A stretch of DNA of 64,000 nt from Saprospiraceae bacterium (GTDB lineage Bacteria > Bacteroidota > Bacteroidia > Chitinophagales > Saprospiraceae): the NCBI GenBank assembly GCA_020629315.1, contig JAHDDO010000011.1, forward strand, positions 23,574 through 87,573, given 5' to 3'. Position 1 is the first letter of the stretch. The number at the start of each line of letters is the position of its first letter. Both the position numbers and the translations under genes were made by a program. The notes beneath the pieces are model-generated. The model was not told the origin of the DNA. It ran no database searches and was given only the letters and a program-made list of their open reading frames with translations. Shown piece after piece: positions 26,572 through 35,288 of this stretch.

Positions 26572-27972
26572 CTAATAGACAGCTAATTTTTCTAAAAACC
26601 ATTTACGCTCCGTCAATACTTTTTCTCCTTGTATTGCCTTTCTAAGTTTTTCCAACTTGTTTTTATCAAATTTTTTAAGCCTAATGAGCTTTTTAAAGTA
26701 TGAGATTATATTCTTATAATTGGTTTTGTGATAGCCTAGCACTTTGCTCCTAATGATATACATATTCATGCTATCTAAATGAGATTCTAAAAGATCATAC
26801 TCATCTAAATCATAATAAATTTTCGCTTGCAAGGATTTGGCGGCTAGACTGATTAGATGATCTTTGAAATCTGCTTGTACAATATTACTAAGTGCCTCAT
26901 CACAGTCTCCTTTATAATAATTTATCAGTGCCAGATTCATATGGAATGCAGCATTTCTGTCCTCCCTAAATAAATAAGGCTCGAATCGTCGTGTTAATTC
27001 CTCTGCTTTTTCAAAAGCCCCCGTTCGGATTGCCATCATTACCATATTACGATAGCTAAATCTTGAAAGCTTACCTTGTATAAAGAGTATACCAGTCTCT
27101 AAGGATCGTTCATACAATGCTATTCCTATCCTCCCATAATTAAAGTCTCCACCATTTAATCTGCGGATACAATAATTCAAGGCAAAGAAATATAAGGAGC
27201 GTAATTCATCTGCCTTAAATGAATCAGCATGTTGATCAATAATACGCGTAAACTCTTCAAAATGAGATTCATTGTCAAATTCAAGAAGCATATTACAGGC
27301 ATAATAGTATACTTCTACAAATGGAGAGTCATAAAAATCGTGCGTTTCAACCCACCTTAAAATGGGTGTAAAAGGTATCGTACGATCACTTTTATAAATA
27401 TTTTGATGGCTTAATGCGTAACAGATAAATCGGAGCTTTTTATAATAATAACTGACATCTGTTAACTCCAATAAAGCATCGAAATCTATTTCATGACTTC
27501 GCCCTTTTAAAGATGTAAATTGATAATATTCAAATTGCAATTCAATCTGTTGATCAAGATTGAAATAATTCGGATTTGCTCTCAGCTTTTTATTCGCCTT
27601 ATTAAATGAAGCATTGAAATGCTTATCTAAACCGTTCTTTTGATATAATGACAATAATTTCAGATCACTCTCTGCATTTGATTCAACTTGGATGATGTCT
27701 TTGATTAAATAGAATTTTTCTACAACCTTATACATTTGGCTTTGGAGAAATCTAAACTTTTGATCGTTGTATTGAGTTCTTGGAAATACTCTTTCAAACA
27801 AATGAGTTTTGCTAGAGACATTTTTTGTTTTGAGTTGCAGCAATATTTCAAGTAATAACATTGTACTAGAAGACGACAAACTGAAGACCCCAGCTTTGAC
27901 TAAAGATGATAATTGATCGATTTCTTTGTTCGATAGTGTTTCTAGTAGCAATAACAACTTAGATTGATTCAA
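26572..27972 (-). CDS. Large helical (TPR-like) orphan, Saprospiria-type, TTG start
   Basis: I cannot name this 466-residue soluble protein. It is almost wholly alpha-helical with TPR-like helix pairs (for example AFHMNLALINYYKGDCDEALSNI and AKSLQAKIYYDLDEYDLLESHLD). Its N-terminus (LLLLLETLSNKEIDQLSSLVKAG) and FRFLQSQMYKVVEKFYLI recall a multi-copy family I have met in Saprospiria genomes. An in-frame stop lies just upstream at 27978, so the frame must open at TTG 27972, or at the Met at residue 38 with loss of the conserved start. No partner gene is adjacent. Confidence 0.7.
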   Translation of the reverse strand: MNQSKLLLLLETLSNKEIDQLSSLVKAGVFSLSSSSTMLLLEILLQLKTKNVSSKTHLFERVFPRTQYNDQKFRFLQSQMYKVVEKFYLIKDIIQVESNAESDLKLLSLYQKNGLDKHFNASFNKANKKLRANPNYFNLDQQIELQFEYYQFTSLKGRSHEIDFDALLELTDVSYYYKKLRFICYALSHQNIYKSDRTIPFTPILRWVETHDFYDSPFVEVYYYACNMLLEFDNESHFEEFTRIIDQHADSFKADELRSLYFFALNYCIRRLNGGDFNYGRIGIALYERSLETGILFIQGKLSRFSYRNMVMMAIRTGAFEKAEELTRRFEPYLFREDRNAAFHMNLALINYYKGDCDEALSNIVQADFKDHLISLAAKSLQAKIYYDLDEYDLLESHLDSMNMYIIRSKVLGYHKTNYKNIISYFKKLIRLKKFDKNKLEKLRKAIQGEKVLTERKWFLEKLAVY

Positions 27973-28125
27973 AACTTAATATTTAGTAATTATCTGATAT
28001 ACAGTGTTTTATATTCTATTAATTACTATTTAAACGAAACAAATATGAATAATTGTCTTTTTTCTTTGAGGTATTTCTTTTGATTTTTGACCTATGAACA
28101 TATTTCGAATCAAAAAACAACGATC

Positions 28126-30738
28126 ATGAGACAACTTCTCTCTCTTGTATTATTCATTGGGATCTTTCATTTACAGGGATTTTCACAAACCTGTCCAGAT
28201 ACCGTAAAGTTCCATCTGGACTTTGAAACTGTGGATGAAATTTTAGAAGTACACTTATCTGCTGAAAACTTTATAGACGTTTTAAGCTTTCAATCTTCAC
28301 TTTCTTATCCAACCCAAGATCTTTACTTTTTGGGTGCGGAAAGCGCGTATCTTGAACCATTTGGAGATGCAAATTTTACGAATTCAGGTGTAGGTGACAT
28401 AAGCCTGTTATGGTTTGATAATACAGGCATTAATCCTGTAAGTGTTGATCCATCTGAAACCATTATTACCTTCCGTTTTCTTCCTGTAAATGATGCTACT
28501 GTACATATATCATTATCTAATGATCCTACTTCCACAGAAGTATTTTACAGTAGTGGTGAGGCCTGTTATGAGCTAACTGAAGAAATGCATACAGTCACAG
28601 AAGCAGAAGATGGCTGCATAGAATTTTATTTTGAAAATGGGTCTTCCCCGGGAACACATATTGACGTTGATTTGCTTGTTGAAAATTTTACCGATATCTA
28701 TTCCATTCAGTTTACCATAAACTATGATCCAGAGGTGCTAGCCTTTGATACAATGTACTCTGAAACCCTAAACGAATTTTCCGAATTAAATTATTTTAAC
28801 CCAGATCTAGGTTATATAACAGTTTCATATTTTGATCCAGCACTCATCGCTTTCTCATTAGAAGATGGTGAATCCCTTTTGCATTTATCCTTTGATGTAA
28901 TTGAAGCACAATCAACTCAATTGACGATTAATAATGATCCTCTTGTTGTAGAGATTATCAATGCAGATTTTGAAGAAGAATGTATGGTGTCTGGCTCAGC
29001 TGATATTGTAGGTGAAGGAGCTTATATTTTTGGCCAAGTATACTTTGATGAAAATGAAGATTGTGAAGCTAACGATGCTTCTACTTTAGCTAATTGGATG
29101 GTTAAAATACAAGGAGATAACTTCGAGTATGTAACGAATACACAAGCGGATGGAAGCTATGGTAGATTATTGCCACCGGGCAGCTATGACGTTAGCATCA
29201 TACCTCTCAATGATCTGTGGGTGGAATGCGCACCCATAAGCAGTGGCTTTGTAGACATAGGTCTAAATCAAGAAATCAATCTAAGTGCAAAACCTGCTGT
29301 GTATTGTCCAGAGTTACATGTATCGCTAAACACACCTTTTTTGCGCAGGTGTTTTGAAAACACCTATACCGTCCAATATTGCAATAATGGCACACAAGAA
29401 GAACCTAATCCTTATATCGATATCATTCTTGACGAATATTTTGATTTTGTAAGTACTTCATATGATACTTATACTTTATCAAATGATACTTTACAATTTG
29501 ATCTTGATACACTAGGTGTTGGTGAGTGTGGTTCAATGTCATTTACTGTTTATCTCCAATGTGATGAAACGACATTAGGACAAACCCATTGTGCACAGGC
29601 TATTATTTACCCTAACTATCCATGCTTATCAATAATTGATCCTAGCTGGACTAAAGCCAGCCTTGAAATTGAGGGGATATGTGATGAAACAGAAGTACAG
29701 TTTACAATAACAAATGTAGGGGAAGGGAGTATGGCAGAAGTACAAGAATTTATTGTTATTGAAGATGATGTTATGATGCCTGTCAATGACAATGATGTGG
29801 ATTTGGAGGCAGGAGAAAGTATTCAATTCGAATGGCCGGCAAATGGATCCACTTACAGAATTAGTATTCCGCAAGAGCCTAATCATCCTGGAGAGTCTAT
29901 GCCTACCATAGCTTTAGAAGCATGTGGTGAAAACGAGGATGGAACCTTTAGTCTAGGCTTTGTAACAATGTTCCCTGAAAATGATTTAGATGGCTTTACA
30001 GATATTGACTGTCAGGAAAATATCGGATCGTATGATCCTAATGACAAGGCTGCAGAACCAAAAGGATATCGAGAGCAACATCTAATAAAGCAGAATACAC
30101 CTATTGATTATAAGATTCGTTTTCAAAATACAGGAACTGACACTGCATTTAATATTACTATTATTGATACAATATCAACTCATCTATCTCTTGAGAGCTT
30201 TGTCCTTAAAAACGCCAGCCACTCATGCAATTATGAAGTAAAAGAGGATAGAAGTATATGTTTTACGTTTGCTGATATTCTCTTAGTTGATAGTACTACA
30301 AATGAAGCACTCTCTCACGGATTTGTACGTTTTTCAGTAGAGCAGAATGCAGATCTACCATTTGGTACATTGATTTTAAATGAAGCAGACATCTATTTTG
30401 ATTTTAACGAACCCATTAGAACCAACACCGTATTTCATGAGATAGGAGATGACTTTGTAGAAATAATAAGTAGCACTCCTAAGATAAATGACCCCAACCT
30501 TACATTGGACGTTTATCCTAATCCAACTAGCCAATCATTTTTCCTTGCGTTAGATGACATTGAACAAAGGCAAAAGAAATTACAGATTTTTACCATCACA
30601 GGTCAATTAATTAATAGTAAGGTCCTATCCCAAGGAATGAATGAAGTAAATGTATCCCATTTGTCGACCGGCATTTACTTCTGTAAAGTATTTACGGAAC
30701 AAGGCTTGCTCGGTACATTCCGTATTGAAATTCTATAG
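28126..30738 (+). CDS. Secreted multidomain protein with T9SS type A sorting domain
   Basis: This 870-residue protein is exported: signal peptide MRQLLSLVLFIGIFHLQGFSQ. Two cohesin-like beta domains (about 24-155 and 170-300) share phrases such as HIDVDLLVENFTDIYSIQFT. A Cna-B/SdrD-like domain follows (GQVYFDENEDCEANDASTL), then a repeat-like region and a DUF7619-type module (SYDPNDKAAEP ... YFDFNEPIRTNTVFHEIG). The C-terminal LDVYPNPTSQSFFLAL ... GIYFCKVFTEQGLLGTFRIEIL is a type A signal for the Bacteroidota type IX secretion system. It is probably a cell-surface adhesin or matrix protein. The track starts at TTG 28087; ATG 28126 places the signal peptide first. Confidence 0.9.
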   Translation: MRQLLSLVLFIGIFHLQGFSQTCPDTVKFHLDFETVDEILEVHLSAENFIDVLSFQSSLSYPTQDLYFLGAESAYLEPFGDANFTNSGVGDISLLWFDNTGINPVSVDPSETIITFRFLPVNDATVHISLSNDPTSTEVFYSSGEACYELTEEMHTVTEAEDGCIEFYFENGSSPGTHIDVDLLVENFTDIYSIQFTINYDPEVLAFDTMYSETLNEFSELNYFNPDLGYITVSYFDPALIAFSLEDGESLLHLSFDVIEAQSTQLTINNDPLVVEIINADFEEECMVSGSADIVGEGAYIFGQVYFDENEDCEANDASTLANWMVKIQGDNFEYVTNTQADGSYGRLLPPGSYDVSIIPLNDLWVECAPISSGFVDIGLNQEINLSAKPAVYCPELHVSLNTPFLRRCFENTYTVQYCNNGTQEEPNPYIDIILDEYFDFVSTSYDTYTLSNDTLQFDLDTLGVGECGSMSFTVYLQCDETTLGQTHCAQAIIYPNYPCLSIIDPSWTKASLEIEGICDETEVQFTITNVGEGSMAEVQEFIVIEDDVMMPVNDNDVDLEAGESIQFEWPANGSTYRISIPQEPNHPGESMPTIALEACGENEDGTFSLGFVTMFPENDLDGFTDIDCQENIGSYDPNDKAAEPKGYREQHLIKQNTPIDYKIRFQNTGTDTAFNITIIDTISTHLSLESFVLKNASHSCNYEVKEDRSICFTFADILLVDSTTNEALSHGFVRFSVEQNADLPFGTLILNEADIYFDFNEPIRTNTVFHEIGDDFVEIISSTPKINDPNLTLDVYPNPTSQSFFLALDDIEQRQKKLQIFTITGQLINSKVLSQGMNEVNVSHLSTGIYFCKVFTEQGLLGTFRIEIL

Positions 30739-30765
30739 AAAGGAAATTTGATGACCCTTACGTTG

Positions 30766-30795
30766 GAGCTGTCTTCTGGGCAGCTCTTTTTTTTT
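30766..30795 (+). terminator. Intrinsic terminator after the T9SS gene
   Basis: GAGCTG and CAGCTC, with two more inner pairs, form a stem with a short loop followed by nine T residues. Confidence 0.88.
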
Positions 30796-30881
30796 GAAGC
30801 AGCGAAATGAGCCAATTTATGTCTCTTAGTATACATGAGATTAACCATAAAGATGATAGGAAAAGACTATCTTGAGAGCAT

Positions 30882-31520
30882 ATGAGAAAGTGTTTGATAG
30901 GAATTTGCTGTGTGCTCCTGAGTATACCCATCTTTGGACAAAATAACTTTGGCGTTAAATCAGCTCTAACACTTTCGTTAGCAAAAGCAGAACAGTTACT
31001 CTTCGACGACCCTTTTGACTATTTGTTGTATGAAGTAATATTTGAAGAAGAAGATGTTTCTCCTTCCTTTGGAATATTCGGTATTACCAGGGACGATAAT
31101 TTATTTCTACAATCCGAACTTTTATACCGGAATATTACCTCCAACTTTAGTTACATCATATGGGAGAACAACCCAGCTATTGAAAGAATGGAAGCTAAAC
31201 GGACCCACTTTATAGTTTGGCCAGTTATTGGGGGAATTGAAATTCAACGCTTCAAATTTGGTGTAGGTCCTGTGTTTTCATTTATTATTTCCGAAAATGA
31301 GATCTTTTCTGAATTCAAGCACTTTGAAGAGCGAAGAGAATGGCTAGAGGCCGGCTTTTCTTTTAATGTTGGGGCTATAATCTATCGTCTGCATTTAGAT
31401 TTTCGCTATGAATTGCATTTTAACAGAGTTGGTGATTACTTTGTATTTAATGAGTTGCAATCCGGTTTTGGTCAAAGCCCAGGTTATTTCAGTATGGGTC
31501 TTGCCTATCTTATTTTCTAA
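30882..31520 (+). CDS. Exported small beta-barrel-like hypothetical protein
   Basis: This 212-residue protein has a signal peptide (MRKCLIGICCVLLSIPIFGQ). Amphipathic, aromatic-rich strands follow, ending in an aromatic residue (MGLAYLIF), as outer-membrane beta-barrels do. The start NNFGVKSALTLSL and internal VWPVIGGIEIQRFKFGVGPVFSF recall the PorT-like or general outer-membrane barrel families of Bacteroidota, but similarity is too weak for a name. Its stop codon directly abuts that of the convergent gene at 31521, which encodes another barrel candidate. It probably follows its own promoter after the terminator at 30795, though no full TAnnTTTG match is seen. Confidence 0.7.
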   Translation: MRKCLIGICCVLLSIPIFGQNNFGVKSALTLSLAKAEQLLFDDPFDYLLYEVIFEEEDVSPSFGIFGITRDDNLFLQSELLYRNITSNFSYIIWENNPAIERMEAKRTHFIVWPVIGGIEIQRFKFGVGPVFSFIISENEIFSEFKHFEERREWLEAGFSFNVGAIIYRLHLDFRYELHFNRVGDYFVFNELQSGFGQSPGYFSMGLAYLIF

Positions 31521-32222
31521 TTACTCATAGATAACCTTTCGCAAGAACTTTACGGCCATTGTTACTTCAAAAGATACATTCCGTATCTTATTAGCCCTTA
31601 TGGTTTGTAATTGGCCCGTCCAAGGGTTGGTTGTCTGGATATCAAAATATTGATCATACTGAGGGGATAAATCTGGTTGGATTGAAAATTCCAAAAAAGG
31701 TTGCACAAATTCTCTTCGGCTAAAGACAATGCCTCCTGACAAATTAATGCCATAAAGAAACTTTCTTACAAATTGATCTAAGGGATAAAAGCTGGTTGTC
31801 GATAGCGATAAGAATTCTTCAAGGTTCGTTCTAACCGTATATTCACCACGAATACCAACTGCATAGAAATATGTGTTTCGATGTCCAAGATCAAATGGAC
31901 TTTTTGCCCCTACCACTAAAGATATATTTTGAAACTTATACCCTTGGGTTAAGGTTTCAAGATTCAAGTTGTTGAAAAACCGAATAGAACTTCCTCTAGT
32001 GTGATATCCTAATTGTGCATAAAAACTTCCCGCGGCATTCGGATTGTAACTTTCAATGAAAAGATCTGCGTGTATATTCATCAATGGCCTTCTTGATGAA
32101 TACGCCTCCCAACGTTGGGTAGCCATAGTAATCCCAGCTTTAGGGCCAAAATAAAAACCTTGTGCTAGGAGATCAGCACTGCATATAAATGAGATAAAAA
32201 CTAGTAAAAGGAATTTCTTCAT
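31521..32222 (-). CDS. Exported outer-membrane beta-barrel-like hypothetical protein
   Basis: The 233 residues start with a signal peptide (MKKFLLLVFISFICSADLLAQG) followed by FYFGPKAGITMATQRW, a typical first strand of small outer-membrane barrels. Alternating hydrophobic strands continue to the end (NVSFEVTMAVKFLRKVIYE). No catalytic motif is visible. It lies 28 nt downstream of the GH73-LysM gene on the same strand and may share its promoter, which would link it to the cell surface or wall. It is convergent with a second barrel candidate, with no base between the two stops. Confidence 0.7.
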   Translation of the reverse strand: MKKFLLLVFISFICSADLLAQGFYFGPKAGITMATQRWEAYSSRRPLMNIHADLFIESYNPNAAGSFYAQLGYHTRGSSIRFFNNLNLETLTQGYKFQNISLVVGAKSPFDLGHRNTYFYAVGIRGEYTVRTNLEEFLSLSTTSFYPLDQFVRKFLYGINLSGGIVFSRREFVQPFLEFSIQPDLSPQYDQYFDIQTTNPWTGQLQTIRANKIRNVSFEVTMAVKFLRKVIYE

Positions 32223-32250
32223 GGATTATTTACTTAATCCAAAGGTATAT

Positions 32251-33180
32251 CTAAAAGACGAATTCATCAGATTTGGTGGCAGTAGGATCATAATAAGCGG
32301 GCTTTTTCCCCATCCTAATTATACCCGTAATCTGAATTTTTTCACCTTCCTTGGGTTGCATGCCTGGTGGAATCCTATTCTTGATGTACAGCTGTTGAAG
32401 ACTAATGCCATATGCCGCAGCAATTCCCTCCATAGAATCACCTTCTTTTACAAAATGAATGTCTCCAAATCGTTGTTTCCTCACACGACTGTCAAATACT
32501 TTTTCCTCATTTTTAAGAGAAAAAACCGGAGGAGGATTGGACTCCTCCGGGCGTTCTGTTATCATTTCGGTTTCCAAGGAAATTGAACTATCGGTTCTAG
32601 GTTTTATTTTATCGAGATCTACTAATTGACCATCTCTTATAATAATTGGATCGTCAAAAATATAGAGCTCGTAATCTTCAATAATTTGAATCAGTTTTTC
32701 TGCATATTTCTTATCTGTGGCATATCCAGCACGGACTAAGCCATAAGCCCAAGACTTATAATCACTTCGAGGTATTTCAAACAACATACCGTAACGATAT
32801 GCTTTTTTCTCATCCATAAGGAAGTCGGAGTGTGCCCGGTAAGAACTCACCGCTGATCGATATGAACGAAAACAACTTTGAATCTTATTACCCTTGTGAT
32901 CATATTCATCGTCAGCCCTATAAAAAACGCCTCCATTCCAAACAGATCCACACTTAATGCCAAAATGATTGTTAGCGTTTAATGCAAGTTCACTCCTTCC
33001 CCAATTGGACTCAAGCATACCTTGTGCTAGCTTTATACTTGCCGGTATATTGCTTCGTTCCATCTCTTCGATGGCCACTGAAGAATAATTATCTATATAC
33101 TTATAGATAAAATCCTTGCTATGTGTGGAACCAAAAACAAGAAAAAGGACTAAATAAAATATAGTTAACTTGCTGCTCAT
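32251..33180 (-). CDS. Exported glucosaminidase (GH73) with C-terminal LysM domain
   Basis: Predicted peptidoglycan hydrolase of 309 residues. A signal peptide (about 1-21) precedes the GH73 domain (about 35-165), with PASIKLAQGMLESNWGRSEL, whose Glu is the expected catalytic acid, then NHFGIKC and YKSWAYGLVRAGYATDKKYA. A linker of about 70 residues leads to one LysM domain (HFVKEGDSMEGIAAAYGISL ... YIKNRI) for wall binding. The family cuts the beta-1,4 bond of GlcNAc in peptidoglycan and acts in cell separation or remodelling. The promoter element lies 23 nt upstream and overlaps a 26-bp palindrome, so this gene could be controlled by a dimeric regulator. Confidence 0.9.
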   Translation of the reverse strand: MSSKLTIFYLVLFLVFGSTHSKDFIYKYIDNYSSVAIEEMERSNIPASIKLAQGMLESNWGRSELALNANNHFGIKCGSVWNGGVFYRADDEYDHKGNKIQSCFRSYRSAVSSYRAHSDFLMDEKKAYRYGMLFEIPRSDYKSWAYGLVRAGYATDKKYAEKLIQIIEDYELYIFDDPIIIRDGQLVDLDKIKPRTDSSISLETEMITERPEESNPPPVFSLKNEEKVFDSRVRKQRFGDIHFVKEGDSMEGIAAAYGISLQQLYIKNRIPPGMQPKEGEKIQITGIIRMGKKPAYYDPTATKSDEFVF

Positions 33181-33202
33181 TCAATTTCATCACAGTGTTA
33201 CA

Positions 33203-33210
33203 CAAACATA
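33203..33210 (-). promoter_or_regulatory. -7 promoter element TATGTTTG for the GH73-LysM gene
   Basis: This minus-strand TAnnTTTG match lies 23 nt before the ATG. Its upstream half lies within the palindrome at 33206-33231. Confidence 0.55.
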
Positions 33211-33231
33211 TTAAAAAATTTTTTAATATGT
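33206..33231. repeat. 26-bp perfect palindrome in the GH73/DUF937 divergent region
   Basis: The half-site ACATATTAAAAAA is followed directly by its exact reverse complement. It overlaps the GH73 -7 element and lies 45 bp before the DUF937 ATG, which fits an operator. A run of A6T6 at its centre would also bend DNA strongly. Confidence 0.6.
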
Positions 33232-33275
33232 ATATATTTAATAATGTTTTTTTTATCAACAAATAGAGATTTTAC

Positions 33276-33887
33276 ATGACAAATTTGATGGATCTTTTAC
33301 AAGGTCAACTAACAGAAGGTGTGCTAGAACAATTAAGTAGACAATTTAATAACGCGCCAAAAGAGCAAACACAAACCGCGGCTAGCGTTGCCATGTCTAC
33401 ATTAATGAACGCACTTGCAAAAAATACAAGAAACCCTCAATCGTTAGAAGGCCTGATGGGTGCACTAAGTAACGATCATGATGGGAGCATATTAGATAAT
33501 ATAGGTGACCTATTAAGCGGCACTCAGACAAGTAGAGCTGCAGATGGTATGGGTATTCTTGGACATTTACTCGGTGGTAATAATTTATTTAATGTTATCG
33601 AAATGATCTCAAAATCAAGTGGATTGAACCGAAATAACTCAATGAGTATGCTTATGAAAGTTGCACCTATTGTATTGGGTGTTTTAGGAAGACAAAAAAA
33701 GCAGCAAAATATGAATGCAAACACATTAGCTAGCTTCCTTAATCAATCCGTACAGTCTAATGCTCAACAAAGAGCACAATCCCAAGGCCTTATCGAGCGT
33801 ATATTGGATCAAGATGGTGACGGATCAGCGATGGACGATATAGCTTCTATGGGTATGAAAATGCTAGGTAATATGTTTAGAAAATAA
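33276..33887 (+). CDS. DUF937 family protein
   Basis: This 203-residue soluble protein has no signal peptide and is rich in Gln, Asn, Met and Ser. I recognise the DUF937 pattern: an N-terminal helical bundle (LLQGQLTEGVLEQLSRQF), a region with DGSILDNIGDLL, then GILGHLLGGNNLFNVIEMIS and MLMKVAPIVLGVLG. The last 25 residues (DQDGDGSAMDDIASMGMKMLGNMF) resemble the calcium-loop-like ends common in this family. No biochemical role is known to me. It has its own strong terminator and lies opposite the GH73 gene across a palindromic divergent region. Confidence 0.8.
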   Translation: MTNLMDLLQGQLTEGVLEQLSRQFNNAPKEQTQTAASVAMSTLMNALAKNTRNPQSLEGLMGALSNDHDGSILDNIGDLLSGTQTSRAADGMGILGHLLGGNNLFNVIEMISKSSGLNRNNSMSMLMKVAPIVLGVLGRQKKQQNMNANTLASFLNQSVQSNAQQRAQSQGLIERILDQDGDGSAMDDIASMGMKMLGNMFRK

Positions 33888-33912
33888 TTCGTTTTCTATA
33901 TCAGAATATAAA

Positions 33913-33941
33913 AGAGGGTCTTTCTAAGACTCTCTTTTTTT
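33913..33941 (+). terminator. Intrinsic terminator after DUF937
   Basis: AGAGGGTCTT and AAGACTCTCT form a 10-bp stem with one wobble and a 3-nt loop, followed by a seven-T run. Confidence 0.88.
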
Positions 33942-33979
33942 ATCTTATTATCTTATGCTTTATTATTTATTCTTCTACC

Positions 33980-34972
33980 ATGAATATTGCTAGAAACACC
34001 TTATTCTTATTTATAATTATTATGCTTTGTGCTTGTAACAATGAAGCTGAACCTCCTAAAGAAAAATCTCCAGCAAATAGAAGTCTTACCGAACTCATAA
34101 AGAAAAATCCAGAAGACGCTCAGCTATTGATTGAACGGGCAGCCATTTACGCAAAAGAAGGCGTCTATAAAGCAGCCATCGATGATGTTCAAAGAGCGCT
34201 TGCCATAGATAATAGCGATGTTTCTTTTTACCATTTGCTTTCGGATTACCAAATGGATGATCAACAGTCCAAAGAATGTATTGAAACATTAGAACTAGCA
34301 CATGAAATGTTTCCTGAAGATATCAAGACCTTATTAAAGCTTTCAGAAGATCATCTCATCTTACAGAACTATGAGCAATCGTTTCTGGCCGCTAATAAAG
34401 TCTTGAAAATAGATCCTCAAAATGCCGAAGGCTATTTTATGGCAGGTATGAATTTTAGGGATACCGGAGATACCGTACGAGCTATTTCTGCTTTTCAAGA
34501 GTGTATAGAAAATGATCCTGATTTATTTGATGCTTGGATCATTATGGGTCAGATCTATGAAGACATGGGAAATAAGAAAGCCATTGATTATTTTAATGGG
34601 GCAATAGAAGTAGCACCAGAAAATGTGAATGGTTGGCACTCAAAAGCTTTCTATTTACAGAATAATGGCGGAATTGAAGAAGCTCTTACTATCTACAAAA
34701 AAATAAATACCATCGACAAGTATTTTCCTCAAGCATATCTCAATGCCGGCCTTTTGTATTTAGATATGGATTCCGTAACCAAGGCATATGATCAATTTAA
34801 TATATTGGTAAACACTTCTCCTACTAATTATTTTGGCTTTTATTATCGGGGTATTGCTAATGAAATGATGGGTAGGAATTCACTCGCCATAGAAGATTAT
34901 CAAACAGCTTTACGAATAAACCCCAATTTTACAAGAGCTCAAAAGGCTGTTGAGGAATTATCCAAAGGTTAA
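33980..34972 (+). CDS. TPR-repeat lipoprotein
   Basis: The 330 residues begin with a lipoprotein signal, MNIARNTLFLFIIIMLCAC, with the lipid-modified Cys at residue 19. About seven tetratricopeptide repeats follow, for example AAIYAKEGVYKAAIDDVQRALAID and YFMAGMNFRDTGDTVRAISAFQECIENDP. TPR lipoproteins are scaffolds at the periplasmic or outer-membrane face; no enzymatic motif is present. It lies upstream of dodecin but that gene has its own promoter. A second, cytoplasmic TPR protein follows at 35546. Confidence 0.88.
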   Translation: MNIARNTLFLFIIIMLCACNNEAEPPKEKSPANRSLTELIKKNPEDAQLLIERAAIYAKEGVYKAAIDDVQRALAIDNSDVSFYHLLSDYQMDDQQSKECIETLELAHEMFPEDIKTLLKLSEDHLILQNYEQSFLAANKVLKIDPQNAEGYFMAGMNFRDTGDTVRAISAFQECIENDPDLFDAWIIMGQIYEDMGNKKAIDYFNGAIEVAPENVNGWHSKAFYLQNNGGIEEALTIYKKINTIDKYFPQAYLNAGLLYLDMDSVTKAYDQFNILVNTSPTNYFGFYYRGIANEMMGRNSLAIEDYQTALRINPNFTRAQKAVEELSKG

Positions 34973-35009
34973 TTATATACGAATTTGTGCATCGCAAATC
35001 TTCAGAGAA

Positions 35010-35017
35010 TACCTTTG
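35010..35017 (+). promoter_or_regulatory. Promoter TTG-N22-TACCTTTG for dodecin
   Basis: TACCTTTG fully matches the -7 element, and TTG at 34985-34987 gives a 22-nt spacer. The predicted leader is about 15 nt. Confidence 0.6.
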
Positions 35018-35036
35018 TTAAAAATTTTAGATAATT

Positions 35037-35237
35037 ATGGCAGTAATGAAAGTAATTGAGATTCTTTCTAACTCAAAGAAAAGTTGGGAAGATGCAACCG
35101 CAAAAGGAGTTGCAAAAGCTTCAAAATCTATTAATAATGTTAAGTCTGCTTTTGTACAAAGTCAGAGTGCTGTATGTAAAGATGGAAAAGTAGTTGAATA
35201 CAGAGTAAACCTAAAAATTACTTTTGAAGTAAAGTAA
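35037..35237 (+). CDS. Dodecin family protein
   Basis: This 66-residue protein is homologous to dodecin, which forms a hollow 12-mer storing flavins: VIEILSNSKKSWEDA, AKASKSINNVKSAF, and the C-terminal VVEYRVNLKITFEVK. In archaeal and many bacterial dodecins a Trp stacks on the flavin in the segment after the helix (IRW-type). Here that place reads NVKSAFV, with no Trp in the position, so flavin binding may be changed or absent. The length is normal. It is flanked by its own promoter and a strong symmetrical terminator, so it is a monocistronic unit. Confidence 0.9.
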   Translation: MAVMKVIEILSNSKKSWEDATAKGVAKASKSINNVKSAFVQSQSAVCKDGKVVEYRVNLKITFEVK

Positions 35238-35253
35238 TATAACAAAAGACTAT

Positions 35254-35288
35254 AAAAAAGGGGGTTTTCTATGAAAACCCCCTTTTTT
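35254..35288. terminator. Symmetrical intrinsic terminator after dodecin
   Basis: GGGGGTTTTC and GAAAACCCCC form a perfect 10-bp stem with a 3-nt loop, flanked by A6 and T6, so it could work from either strand. Confidence 0.92.

Noticed and set aside
32221-32586. 121-aa plus-strand ORF across the barrel/GH73 junction
   Set aside because: It overlaps the 3' end of the GH73-LysM gene, antisense to its conserved LysM domain.
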